From: JAOUFP01 sp947085825
Lineage (GTDB): Bacteria > Nitrospirota > Thermodesulfovibrionia > Thermodesulfovibrionales > UBA6898
Assembly: GCA_947085825.1 (NCBI GenBank)
Contig: CAMTXX010000088.1
Coordinates: 1 to 28,172 of the forward strand
Direction of reading: 5' to 3'
DNA length: 28,172 nucleotides
The position numbers were made by a program, and so were the translations under genes. The notes below the pieces were generated by a model. It was not told where the DNA came from, made no database searches, and worked only from the letters and a program-made list of their open reading frames with translations. Numbering within the stretch: the first letter of the stretch is position 1; every line of letters starts with the position of its first letter. Shown piece by piece: positions 19,839-28,107 of this stretch.

Positions 19839-21454
19839 TCATCAGTCCTTTTTATCCCGTTTAGAGATGAATCTCTAACGGGACTTACATTTTTCATGCT
19901 CAGGCCGATTTTTCTCTCTTCAAGGTCTATCCTGATAATTTTTGCCTTTATCTCATCTCCCTCTTTTATCTGTTCCTGATCTTCTCCTTCAGACGGTTGA
20001 ACAATCTCTGAAGAATATATAAGTCCCTCAACGCCGCCTTCTATCTCTATGAAAATGCCGAAATCGGTTATTCTTAATGCCCTCCCCGTAACTTCGTCTC
20101 CGAGTTTGAATTTGGCAGGGATAATTTCAATCCAGGGATCTTGTTCCAGTTGTTTGAGGCCAAGCGCGATTTTTTCATTCACAGGGTCCAGGTTGAGAAT
20201 GACGGCCTCGATTTTTTGTCCTTTTTTAAGGAGTTCGGAAGGGTGCTTAATATGCTTTGTCCAGGAAAGATCAGATATGTGAATAAGACCGTCTATGCCT
20301 TCAGGGAGTCCGACAAAAACCCCGAAATCAGTAAGGCTCTTGACCTTGCCGGAAATCTTTTGTCCCGGCTGATAGCGCTGGGCGATTAGTTCCCAGGGAC
20401 TTGGTTTTGTCTGCTTGACGCTCAGGGAAAGCTTTCTTTCGTCCTTGTCGACTTTTAGAACTATGGCCTCAATTATCTCACCAATAGAGAGATATTTTGA
20501 CGGGTGCTTCGGCCTCGGCAGCCAATCGATTTCGGAAATATGGACAAGGCCCTCAAGACCTTCCTCAAGTTCAATGAAGGCGCCGTAATCAGTGAGGCTT
20601 ACAACCTTTCCTGTTATAACCTTTCCTGCGGGATATTTCTCTTCGATATCCATCCATGGGTCCGGTTTTTTCTGTTTATATCCGAGAGTCACCCTTTCTT
20701 TTTCCGCGTCATATTTCAGTATCATGACCTCTATCTGGTCGCCGATAGCGAATAGCTCGGAAGGATGGGTTATTCTGCCCCATGATATATCTGAAATATG
20801 GAGGAGCCCGTCGAGGCCGCCGAGGTCTACGAACATCCCGTAATCTATGATATTCTTTATTGTTCCCGTGAGAAGCGTCCCTTCTTTGATCTTCGTCATT
20901 GTTTCCACTTTTTTAAGCGCCTGCTCCTCTTCTATGATCGCCCTTCTGGATACGATCACATTAGAGCGTTTATTGTTGATCTTCAGTATCCTGAATGAAA
21001 GCTTCTGGCCTATCAGGCTGTCGGAATCTTTTATGATCTTCGTGTCTATCTGTGAGCCTGGGAGAAAGGCCTTAACGCCGCCGATATCCACATTCATGCC
21101 GCCCTTTGTTTTTTCGATGATCTTTCCTACAACTTCAGAGCCTTCCTCAAGAGATTTTTCGAGTACATCCCAGGTTTTTATTTTTGATGCGCGTTCTTTG
21201 GAAAGCCTTATCAGGCCTTCGGAGTCCCGCATGTTTTCAACATAAACCTCCAGGCCGGTCCCGGGCTTTAATGTCCTGAGTTCTTCTTCAGTGAATTCAT
21301 CGATCCTTATGTATCCCTCGGATTTGTATCCTATATCTACAATGATGACATTTTGTTTTATGGCAAGTACTTTACCTGACAGCAAAGACCCTTCCGAGAT
21401 AGTTTGAAAAGTTTCTTCATAAAGTCTTTCCATTTCGTTGTTATTAGTTTCCAT
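19835..21454 (-). CDS. rpsA: 30S ribosomal protein S1
   Basis: The 539-residue protein contains six S1 (OB-fold) repeats starting near residues 20, 105, 190, 275, 362 and 450. The typical motif G-x-V-x-x-x-x-D-x-G-x-F-V-x-L..G-L-x-H-I-S is clearest in repeats 3-5 (D-Y-G-M-F-V-D-L, D-Y-G-A-F-I-E-L, D-F-G-V-F-V-G-L). The first two are the divergent ribosome-binding type. S1 helps mRNA bind the 30S subunit. It starts at 21454, with AGGAGGG 11 nt upstream, and overlaps ispH by 11 nt. In some clostridia and related groups IspH and S1 are fused; here they are separate but overlapping. Confidence 0.96.
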   Translation of the reverse strand: METNNNEMERLYEETFQTISEGSLLSGKVLAIKQNVIIVDIGYKSEGYIRIDEFTEEELRTLKPGTGLEVYVENMRDSEGLIRLSKERASKIKTWDVLEKSLEEGSEVVGKIIEKTKGGMNVDIGGVKAFLPGSQIDTKIIKDSDSLIGQKLSFRILKINNKRSNVIVSRRAIIEEEQALKKVETMTKIKEGTLLTGTIKNIIDYGMFVDLGGLDGLLHISDISWGRITHPSELFAIGDQIEVMILKYDAEKERVTLGYKQKKPDPWMDIEEKYPAGKVITGKVVSLTDYGAFIELEEGLEGLVHISEIDWLPRPKHPSKYLSIGEIIEAIVLKVDKDERKLSLSVKQTKPSPWELIAQRYQPGQKISGKVKSLTDFGVFVGLPEGIDGLIHISDLSWTKHIKHPSELLKKGQKIEAVILNLDPVNEKIALGLKQLEQDPWIEIIPAKFKLGDEVTGRALRITDFGIFIEIEGGVEGLIYSSEIVQPSEGEDQEQIKEGDEIKAKIIRIDLEERKIGLSMKNVSPVRDSSLNGIKRTDE

Positions 21455-22304
21455 TACAGGAATTCCCTCCTATATCTATAATTCTTTTTTCTATTTTTTT
21501 AATTATCCATTCAGGTGTTGAAGCGCCGGCGGTAATGCCGACTTTTTGTGTATTTTCAAACCACTCTTTCTTTAGTTCTTCTTCAGTCTCTACATGATAT
21601 GTCCTTACAGACAGGGATGCGCACAGATGTGCGAGTTGTGTCGTATTAGCGCTGTTTCTGCCTCCAGCCACGACCATAACATCAACCTTGCGGGCCATAT
21701 CCGCGGTCTCTTTCAGTCTCAGAGCAGTGGAGCTGCATATCGTATTATATACTTTTACCTCTTTTACATGTTCAATGATGTTTGAAAGGACTTTTTTCAA
21801 GGCTTCAACCGGCTGGGTGGTCTGAACAACTATTCCTACTTTTGGTTTGAATTTTGGAAGCGGAGTATTTTCATCAACGACTACCGCGTCATCACCGGCA
21901 TAACTCATAATGCCCTTCACCTCAGGGTGGCTGCTGTCCCCGAGGATCACTACCTGATACCCGTTTTTTTTAAGAAGTCTTGCATAGTTCTGGGCATTTT
22001 TTACAAAGGGACAGGTAGCGTCAATCAAGCTGAAACTCTCTGATGTTAACTTGTCATAGAGTTGATGAGGGATGCCATGTGTCCGTATGATAAGCGCCTT
22101 TATCTCTTTGTCCTGAAGGTCGCTGACATCATCTATGGGAGATATGCCTTCAGTCTTTAATTTTTCGATAACCTGCGGGTTGTGGATGATCGGGCCAAGG
22201 GTATAGACTCCGGTCGGCATCTGTTTGGCCATGTCAAAGGAAATATCAATAGCCCTTTTTACCCCAAAACAAAAACCCGCCCTTTTTGCAATAATTATTT
22301 TCAT
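21444..22304 (-). CDS. ispH: 4-hydroxy-3-methylbut-2-enyl diphosphate reductase
   Basis: IspH catalyses the last step of the MEP isoprenoid pathway using an iron-sulfur cluster. The 286-residue protein has the three cluster cysteines: Cys12 (A-G-F-C-F-G-V), Cys98 (D-A-T-C-P-F-V) and Cys190 (N-T-I-C-S-S-T). It also has the H-G-I-P-H and G-D-S-S-H-P-E-V motifs. The C-terminal G-A-S-T-P-E-W is normal. It is separated from cmk by 194 bp holding a repeat element, so it may have its own promoter or depend on readthrough. Confidence 0.97.
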   Translation of the reverse strand: MKIIIAKRAGFCFGVKRAIDISFDMAKQMPTGVYTLGPIIHNPQVIEKLKTEGISPIDDVSDLQDKEIKALIIRTHGIPHQLYDKLTSESFSLIDATCPFVKNAQNYARLLKKNGYQVVILGDSSHPEVKGIMSYAGDDAVVVDENTPLPKFKPKVGIVVQTTQPVEALKKVLSNIIEHVKEVKVYNTICSSTALRLKETADMARKVDVMVVAGGRNSANTTQLAHLCASLSVRTYHVETEEELKKEWFENTQKVGITAGASTPEWIIKKIEKRIIDIGGNSCNGN

Positions 22305-22332
22305 CTGTTCGTAGCCTTAGTTTTTTGGTTCA

Positions 22333-22484
22333 TTCGTAAATAAGTTGAAATGATCATAATACTGACTGTCCCGATGAGTCGGGACGCTTAAGACCTGCGG
22401 GAATGACAAATAAAAACAAGCATTCAAGATTGTCATCCTCGGGCTTGACCCGGGGATCCAGGATATCTTCAACTTAAATACGAA
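22333..22484. repeat. Repeat element with 17-bp inverted ends between cmk and ispH
   Basis: TTCGTAAATAAGTTGAA (22333-22349) faces TTCAACTTAAATACGAA (22468-22484), inverted copies with two mismatches. Inside are a GTCCCGATGAGTCGGGAC palindrome (22370-22387) and the GTCATCCTCGGGCTTGACCC-type repeat (22432-22451 onward) common as a dispersed palindrome in many bacteria. The element fills nearly the whole gap and is non-coding. Confidence 0.7.
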
Positions 22485-22498
22485 AGACACCTTTTCTT

Positions 22499-23164
22499 TC
22501 ACTGAGCAATACCGTCTTTTATAATTATATCAAGGATTTTCCGAAAAACATCATCTATGGATAGACCGGTTGAATCAATAATATGCGCGTCAGCAGCCTT
22601 TTTCAGAGGAGCTATGTCCCTGCCTGAGTCCCTGGCGTCTCTTTCCATAATATCCAGGTGTATCCTGTCCTTGTTGACTTCAAAGCCCCTGGATATCAGC
22701 TCAAGGGTGCGTCTTCTGGAACGTTCTTCCACAGAGGCGTCAAGATAAAATTTCCTGTATGCCGAAGGAAATACGACCGTGGTCATATCACGCCCTTCTG
22801 CCACAAGGTCTGAGTGGAGCGCTGCATTTCTTTGGATATTCATGAGATGTTCGCGCACCGGAATCTTTGCTGAAAATACGGATGCATAATGACCTGCCTC
22901 AGGTGAACGTATCTCATGGGAGACGTCTTCACCGTTGAGCATGATAAGTCCTTTTTTGAACTCGACCTTTGTTTTTTTCAGTGCAGGGAGGAGTTCTTTA
23001 TCGGTTGCGGATTCGTTTACGCCCATGCGTATGAGGTTTAGGGCTACAGCCCGGTAAAGTGCGCCTGTATCAAGATATGTATATCCGAGTTCTGCGGCGA
23101 GAAGCTTTGCAAGGGTGCTTTTGCCGGCCCCTGAAGGTCCGTCTATGGCTATTACTTTTTTCAT
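22499..23164 (-). CDS. cmk: Cytidylate kinase
   Basis: Cmk phosphorylates CMP and dCMP. The 221-residue protein has the P-loop I-D-G-P-S-G-A-G-K-S-T (7-17), Y-L-D-T-G-A-L-Y-R-A-V-A, the CMP-binding insert region around E-I-R-S-P-E-A-G, and the D-x-x-x-V-V-F-P / A-E-G-R-D-M-T-T-V-V-F motif followed by K-F-Y-L-D-A-S-V-E-E-R. Length is standard for the Cmk type I family. It overlaps aroA by 4 nt (ATGA). The order aroA-cmk-ispH-rpsA is widespread. Confidence 0.97.
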   Translation of the reverse strand: MKKVIAIDGPSGAGKSTLAKLLAAELGYTYLDTGALYRAVALNLIRMGVNESATDKELLPALKKTKVEFKKGLIMLNGEDVSHEIRSPEAGHYASVFSAKIPVREHLMNIQRNAALHSDLVAEGRDMTTVVFPSAYRKFYLDASVEERSRRRTLELISRGFEVNKDRIHLDIMERDARDSGRDIAPLKKAADAHIIDSTGLSIDDVFRKILDIIIKDGIAQ

Positions 23165-24450
23165 GATGAGAATTTTCCTATAATATCAAAAAATCCCGGG
23201 AATGATATATCAACTGCTGAGGCGCCGTTTATCACAGTTTTGCCCTCTGCTATAAGCGCTGCAACAGCCATGGACATGGCGATTCTGTGGTCTCCGTGAC
23301 TTTCCACTTCTGCGCCGCGCAGGTTTTCGGCGCCCTTTATGCCAAGGCCGTCAGGATATTCCTCGATCTCAACCCCCATTTTTCTCAGTTCAGTTGCTAT
23401 GGCCTTAATCCTGTCAGATTCCTTCACCCGCAGTTCCTCCGCGCCTTTTATTGTCGTTGTCCCCTCAGCAAGGGCTGCGGCAACACATAAGATGGGGAAT
23501 TCATCGATCAGGGACGGCACTGTCTTACCTGTTATCGAGACTGCCCTTAATGCTGATTTTCCGCTGCTGTATATATCACCGACAGGCTCACCGGAAACAT
23601 CATGGATGTTAGAAATTTCTATTGCTGCCCCCATACTTTTTAATACCCCCAGAAGGCCTGTTCGCGTGGGATTAAGGCCGACATTCCTCACAGTGATTTC
23701 AGCGCCTGGTATCAGCAGCGAGGCAACAATGAAGAAGGCGGCTGAGGAAAAATCACCTGGCACATGCGTATCCAGCGGTTTAAGTTCTCTGCTTCCTCTG
23801 ACAGTAATCCGCAGACCTTCCACGCTTATATCAGCTCCGAAGGCAGGGAGCATCTTCTCCGAGTGGTCGCGGGATTTTATCGGCTCTAGGATTTCCGTAT
23901 CTCCTTCCGCATAAAGCCCGGCCAGCAGCAGCGCTGATTTTACCTGTGCGCTTGCAACAGGCATGACGTATTTAATGGGTGTTAGATTTCCTCCCTTGAT
24001 TGCCAACGGCGGATACCGGCTGTCGTCTCTGGCGATAATATTGGCTCCCATTAGGCTGAGGGGTTTGATGACCCTTCCCATTGGCCTTGTCCTGAGAGAG
24101 CTGTCCCCTGTTAAAACAGAGAAAAAGGGGCTGCCGGAAAGAACACCTGAAAGGAGGCGTATCGTAGTGCCGGAATTGCCGCAGTCAATAACATCCTGCG
24201 GTTCGGACAATCCGTGAATTCCCTTGCCGTGTATCGTTAATGCGGCGCCTTCATCAATGATCTCTATCCCGAGGCTCCTGAAGGCGTTGATGGTGCTGAA
24301 TGTATCCTGTGCCCTGAGGAAATTTCTGACCGTGCTCGTCCCCTTTGCGAGAGAGGAAAAAATGACTGCTCTGTGGGATATTGATTTGTCAGGCGGAGGG
24401 GAAAACTCGCCCTTAAATACCCTGGCTTTGTTGAGTTCTATCCTATCCAA
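23161..24450 (-). CDS. aroA: 3-phosphoshikimate 1-carboxyvinyltransferase (EPSP synthase)
   Basis: AroA joins shikimate-3-phosphate and PEP in the chorismate pathway. The 429-residue protein carries P-P-D-K-S-I-S-H-R-A, G-N-S-G-T-T-I-R-L-L-S-G, T-G-D-S-S-L-R-T-R-P-M-G-R-V, S-A-Q-V-K-S-A-L-L-L-A-G, L-R-V-K-E-S-D-R-I and D-H-R-I-A-M-S. The start is TTG (24450), placed in the tail of tyrA with GAGGG 7-8 nt upstream; the P-P-D-K-S motif is then at the normal distance. It overlaps tyrA by 8 nt and cmk by 4 nt. Confidence 0.97.
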   Translation of the reverse strand: MDRIELNKARVFKGEFSPPPDKSISHRAVIFSSLAKGTSTVRNFLRAQDTFSTINAFRSLGIEIIDEGAALTIHGKGIHGLSEPQDVIDCGNSGTTIRLLSGVLSGSPFFSVLTGDSSLRTRPMGRVIKPLSLMGANIIARDDSRYPPLAIKGGNLTPIKYVMPVASAQVKSALLLAGLYAEGDTEILEPIKSRDHSEKMLPAFGADISVEGLRITVRGSRELKPLDTHVPGDFSSAAFFIVASLLIPGAEITVRNVGLNPTRTGLLGVLKSMGAAIEISNIHDVSGEPVGDIYSSGKSALRAVSITGKTVPSLIDEFPILCVAAALAEGTTTIKGAEELRVKESDRIKAIATELRKMGVEIEEYPDGLGIKGAENLRGAEVESHGDHRIAMSMAVAALIAEGKTVINGASAVDISFPGFFDIIGKFSS

Positions 24451-25288
24451 TATTTTCCCTCAGAACACGGGCCTTCCGGAATTCCGCCTTTAGTGAATCC
24501 GAATCACCGGCCTTGAGATATTTGTCCAGCATGTTAATGTTTCTTTTGAATACATCAAGAGTATCAACAAGGTTGTCCCTGTTGAGGATGCAGATATCAT
24601 TCCACAACTCCTCTGAACTACCTGCGATCCTTGTAGCGTCCATAAACCCCTTGCCGCAGAAATCAAGGTATGCCCTGTCCATGTCTGCCACAGTATTGAC
24701 CATGGCATATGCGATCAGGTGCGGCAGGTGGCTGACAGCAGCGTAAATTTTATCATGCTCTTCCGGGCTTAAGGTTAGAACTTCAGAACCGAGGGCCTTC
24801 CAGAGGTCCTTTGTTTTTTCAAGAGCAGCAGGGTCTGAATTTTCAGTAGGGGTGATTATGTATTTTGCATCCCTGAAGAGTTCGGGGTTTGCTGAGGCAA
24901 TGCCCGAACGGTCACTGCCTGCTATCGGGTGTCCGCCTATATAATGGACATCTTTCGGCATGAGTTTTTCAATTTTCCTTACCAGCGTGCCTTTTACGCT
25001 GCCGACATCAGTCAGCACAGCCCCTTTTTTCAGGGCAGGGGCGATTGTTTTTATCAACTCAAGGAATGAACCCACCGGTGTTGAGAGAATTATCATATCT
25101 GCTTCTTTGCAGGCTTCTGCAGGGTCTGTTTCAAAAGAGTCTATTATATTCCTCTCTTTTGCCTTTAGGAGGTTTTCCCTGTTTCTCCCATAGCCTGTAA
25201 TTGTGCTGCAAAGTCTGTTTTTTTTCAGCGCAAGTGCAAAGGATGCTCCAAGCAGTCCGACACCGAGTATGGTTATCCTGTTAAACAT
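24443..25288 (-). CDS. tyrA: Prephenate dehydrogenase
   Basis: TyrA oxidatively decarboxylates prephenate to 4-hydroxyphenylpyruvate (or arogenate to tyrosine). The 281-residue protein has the NAD(P) fold I-L-G-V-G-L-L-G-A-S-F-A-L-A, then I-L-S-T-P-V-G, D-V-G-S-V-K and the active-site G-G-H-P-I-A-G-S-D, followed by the helical dimerisation domain with H-D-K-I-Y-A-A-V-S-H-L-P-H. No ACT domain follows. It overlaps hisC and aroA by 8 nt each. Substrate preference is not readable by eye. Confidence 0.95.
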   Translation of the reverse strand: MFNRITILGVGLLGASFALALKKNRLCSTITGYGRNRENLLKAKERNIIDSFETDPAEACKEADMIILSTPVGSFLELIKTIAPALKKGAVLTDVGSVKGTLVRKIEKLMPKDVHYIGGHPIAGSDRSGIASANPELFRDAKYIITPTENSDPAALEKTKDLWKALGSEVLTLSPEEHDKIYAAVSHLPHLIAYAMVNTVADMDRAYLDFCGKGFMDATRIAGSSEELWNDICILNRDNLVDTLDVFKRNINMLDKYLKAGDSDSLKAEFRKARVLRENIG

Positions 25289-26384
25289 ATCTGCCGGTGA
25301 CTGCCTTGAAAGCCTCTATAAAGCGTTTGTTTTCTTCCGGCAGTCCGATGGTTATCCGTATGGCATGTGGTCCCATCGGCCTTATGATAACACCCAACTG
25401 CAAGAGGCTTTCATAAACAGCCGTAGCTTTTTCAACAGGTATGTAGAGAAAATTTGCTTCTGTGGGAACGTACTTTATCCTGATTGAATCAAGTTCATTA
25501 TACAGATATTTTTTGCCTGATTCGTTGATATTTCTCGAATGCAATACGTGTTCAGTGTCATTCAGCGCTGCGAGTGCGGCCCTCTGCGCCAGCGTATTAG
25601 TATTGAACGGCTCTCTCAGCCTGTTCATGTCGTTTAAAATTTCCTTTTTTGCGATGCCGTAGCCGATTCTCAGGCCTGCAAGGCCGTAAATTTTTGAGAA
25701 TGTCCTGAGGATAAGGATGTTCTTTTCACTCCGCAGATATTTCATGCTGTCTGCATAGTCAGGGTCAGAGACATACTCGTAATAGGCTTCGTCGAGCACA
25801 ACAAGTATGTTGTTCGGGATCTTTTCCATCATCTTTTCAAATTCGTCTTTTCTGTTGATCGTCCCGGTAGGGTTATTTGGATTTGCGATAAAGACCAGCT
25901 TAGTCCGGGGTGTGATCGCATCAGCCATTGCTTCCATGTCGTGGGTATAATTTTTCAGGGGTACCTGAATTGATTTTCCGCCGACACCTTGAACAGCCAT
26001 TGAATATACAACAAAGGACGGGGCCGCCATCACAGCCTCGTCGCCATTTTGCATATAGGTTCTTGCTGCCATATCAATGAGCTCATTTGAGCCATTACCC
26101 AGAATAATCTCATCTTCCATGACCGACTCATTGGCCGATTCACCGGCAGACAGCTTTTCAGCCAGGGCTTTTCTCAGGTAATACCCTGCGCCGTCAGGAT
26201 ACCGGTTGATATCAGAGAAGGCACCTTTGATCGCCTCAAGCGCTTTAGGAGACGGGCCGGACGGGTTTTCGTTTGAGGCAAGCTTTATTGAATTCGAAAT
26301 GCCGAGTTCCCTTTCGAGTTCCTCAATGGGTTTTCCGGGTATATACGGCTGTATGCCGAGCACATAATCAGGCGCTTTAATCAC
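25281..26384 (-). CDS. hisC: HisC-type aminotransferase, probably aromatic/prephenate-branch
   Basis: The 367-residue fold-type I PLP enzyme has G-N-G-S-N-E-L-I-D, N-P-N-N-P-T-G, V-V-L-D-E-A-Y-Y-E-Y and the PLP Lys231 in R-T-F-S-K-I-Y-G-L-A-G-L-R-I-G-Y. The GTG at 26384 was chosen: it overlaps the pheA stop (GTGA), has AAGGA upstream and gives the normal N-terminus, whereas a start at 26432 would add 16 residues lying within pheA. Sitting between pheA and tyrA with no his genes near, it probably transaminates phenylpyruvate and hydroxyphenylpyruvate, perhaps also histidinol phosphate. Confidence 0.92.
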   Translation of the reverse strand: MIKAPDYVLGIQPYIPGKPIEELERELGISNSIKLASNENPSGPSPKALEAIKGAFSDINRYPDGAGYYLRKALAEKLSAGESANESVMEDEIILGNGSNELIDMAARTYMQNGDEAVMAAPSFVVYSMAVQGVGGKSIQVPLKNYTHDMEAMADAITPRTKLVFIANPNNPTGTINRKDEFEKMMEKIPNNILVVLDEAYYEYVSDPDYADSMKYLRSEKNILILRTFSKIYGLAGLRIGYGIAKKEILNDMNRLREPFNTNTLAQRAALAALNDTEHVLHSRNINESGKKYLYNELDSIRIKYVPTEANFLYIPVEKATAVYESLLQLGVIIRPMGPHAIRITIGLPEENKRFIEAFKAVTGRYV

Positions 26385-27454
26385 TGTATCCTTCCCTGGG
26401 GATAGGAACCGAGAATTTTCAGATAAAGACAATCTTCCTTAAGTGTGTCGGTCGCCTTTTTTATTTTTTTATCCTCGATATGTCCTTCCATATCAACAAA
26501 GAATATATATTCCCAGGCCTTTTGTTTTGAAGGCCTGGATTCTATCTTGGTGAGGTTGATCTTCGCCCTTTTGAAGGGAAGCAATATGGAATAGAGAGCG
26601 CCCGGCCTGTCTTTGATCGAGAACATGATCGAGGTCTTGTCATTGCCTGATTTGGGAGGAAAGTCTTTAGAGATTACGAGGAACCTGGTAACATTGTTCC
26701 TGCTGTCTTCTATGTTCTTCTCAAGAATCGAAAGATCATATATCCTGGCAGCGAGTTCGCTCGCGATCGCAGCAGTGTCCTTTTCCTTTGCAGCAAGTTC
26801 CGCTGCCTTTGCGGTGCTTGTAGCCTCCCTGGTGGGCACCCCCGGCATATTTGATTCAAGCCATCCCCTGCACTGCGCAAGCGCCTGGGGATGAGAATAT
26901 ATCTTCTTTATCTTTGTCCTGTCGGTCTGTTTAGAGATAAGGTTGTGCGATACCTGGAGGATGATTTCTGCGACAACCTTCAGGTCTGAGTCCATGAACA
27001 TGTCAAGCGTGTAGCTGACAACGCCTTCATTGGAGTTTTCGATAGGGACGACGCCGTATTCCGCCTTGCCTGTCTCGACGTTTTCAAAGACCTGTTTGAT
27101 GCTGTCAACAGGCACAAAGGCTGATGAAGAGCCGAAGTGACGCAAGGCAGCGAGGTGTGTGAAGGTGGCAAGAGGGCCGAGGCAGGTGACCTTCAGAGGT
27201 TCTTCAAGAGAGACGGAAGCAGAAAGGATTTCGCGGTATATCGGCTTTAGGGCGTCATTTGGGAAAGGGCCTTTGTTTTGGGCTGTGAGCCTTTGGAGTA
27301 TCTGGCGCTCACGGTCGGGTTTATAGAACTTCGATTTCTGTGTGCGTTTGATATTTCCGATTTCTATAACGATTTCAGAGCGTCTGTTGAGCAGGTTGAG
27401 TATCTCGTCGTCGAGCTTGTCGATATTTTTTCTGAGTTTGTCTATTTCTTTCAC
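26381..27454 (-). CDS. pheA: Bifunctional chorismate mutase / prephenate dehydratase
   Basis: The 357-residue protein joins an AroQ-type chorismate mutase (about 1-85: L-R-K-N-I-D-K-L-D-D-E-I-L-N-L-L-N-R-R) with prephenate dehydratase (about 88-265: L-G-P-L-A-T-F-T-H-L-A, V-P-I-E-N-S-N-E-G-V-V, N-N-V-T-R-F) and an ACT domain (about 275-350: R-P-G-A-L-Y-S-I-L, K-I-E-S-R-P-S-K). It makes phenylpyruvate, and the ACT E-S-R-P motif indicates feedback control by phenylalanine. It starts at GTG 27454 with AAAGG upstream and is the first gene of the aromatic operon, with a promoter at 27520-27548. Confidence 0.96.
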   Translation of the reverse strand: MKEIDKLRKNIDKLDDEILNLLNRRSEIVIEIGNIKRTQKSKFYKPDRERQILQRLTAQNKGPFPNDALKPIYREILSASVSLEEPLKVTCLGPLATFTHLAALRHFGSSSAFVPVDSIKQVFENVETGKAEYGVVPIENSNEGVVSYTLDMFMDSDLKVVAEIILQVSHNLISKQTDRTKIKKIYSHPQALAQCRGWLESNMPGVPTREATSTAKAAELAAKEKDTAAIASELAARIYDLSILEKNIEDSRNNVTRFLVISKDFPPKSGNDKTSIMFSIKDRPGALYSILLPFKRAKINLTKIESRPSKQKAWEYIFFVDMEGHIEDKKIKKATDTLKEDCLYLKILGSYPQGRIQ

Positions 27455-27519
27455 GTTTGACCTTTAAAATTAAAAAATTCTGTCCTGTTTACTGGCGGCA
27501 GGTTTTCAAATGAATGTTA

Positions 27520-27548
27520 ATATTACCGAATTATCCTTATTTTTTCAA
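27520..27548 (-). promoter_or_regulatory. Promoter of the pheA-led operon
   Basis: On the minus strand TTGAAA (27548-27543) and TAATAT (27525-27520) are 17 nt apart, 66 nt before the pheA GTG. The leader holds no clear attenuator peptide or tandem Phe/Tyr codons. Confidence 0.6.
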
Positions 27549-27674
27549 GGGGTTTGAGGAATTTTGTTATTAAAGTGACTTTTTTATTGTTACGATGAGG
27601 ATTTGAAAATCTGATTGCAAATGCTGAGATTGCTGCTGCAATAAACAGCGGAATATTGATTTATCGGGGTTTAA

Positions 27675-27806
27675 TTATTTCCCGTTGCTTTGTCTTTGGG
27701 TGAGTATTCTCACCTCGACCGAATGTTCCTTATGGTCATCAAGAAGTGTAATAGCCTTGTCAGGCTGCTCAACGCCATCTACGGTCACACTAATCTCGCC
27801 GATCAT
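27675..27806 (-). other. Unidentified 43-codon ORF, possible gene remnant
   Basis: The frame M-I-G-E-I-S-V-T-V-D-G-V-E, then A-I-T-L-L-D-D-H-K-E-H-S-V-E-V-R-I-L-T has protein-like composition. The same frame continues upstream past a TAA (27836-27834) into L-H-D-N-I-I-R-Y-A-L-K-E-S-K-E-L. Together they look like a decayed or split gene that I cannot identify. It lies just past the truncated DUF3368 gene. The rest of the interval to pheA (27549-27674) shows nothing recognisable. Confidence 0.25.
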
Positions 27807-27876
27807 CTTATTATTGACGGCGGGCGTTTGCCGTTAAAGCTCTTTGGATTCCTTCAGTGCGTAGCGAATAATATTA

Positions 27877-28107
27877 TCATGTAAACGATAGTAAAGGGTC
27901 CAAGGCGATTGATAAAGGCAGTACCTGAATCCAAGTCGCCTTATTGTACGATGGCAGACCATGTCCGGAACTGCCGCCTTCAAGCAACTCTTTGTGGACA
28001 GCGTCGGGAATGGAAACCTGCTGAAATAGCTTTTGAAGGATGTCTATGCGATCAATAAGAGCAAGTGCAATAACAGGTCCAGTGTTCGACACCAGGCGGC
28101 CCGTCAT
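27877..28107 (-). CDS. DUF3368 (PIN-like) toxin, probably truncated
   Basis: The 76 residues begin R-L-V-S-N-T-G-P-V-I-A-L-A-L-I-D-R-I-D-I-L, the N-terminal signature of DUF3368 PIN-like proteins (S-N-T-x-P-x-I-x-L in place of the usual Asp). They continue with V-S-I-P-D-A-V-H-K-E-L-L-E-G-G and W-I-Q-V-L-P-L. Family members normally have about 150-170 residues with a second acidic half (G-E-A-E-A-I-x-L-A), which is missing here. The gene overlaps its upstream antitoxin as ATGA. It is therefore a truncated toxin, likely inactive. Confidence 0.7.
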   Translation of the reverse strand: MTGRLVSNTGPVIALALIDRIDILQKLFQQVSIPDAVHKELLEGGSSGHGLPSYNKATWIQVLPLSIALDPLLSFT

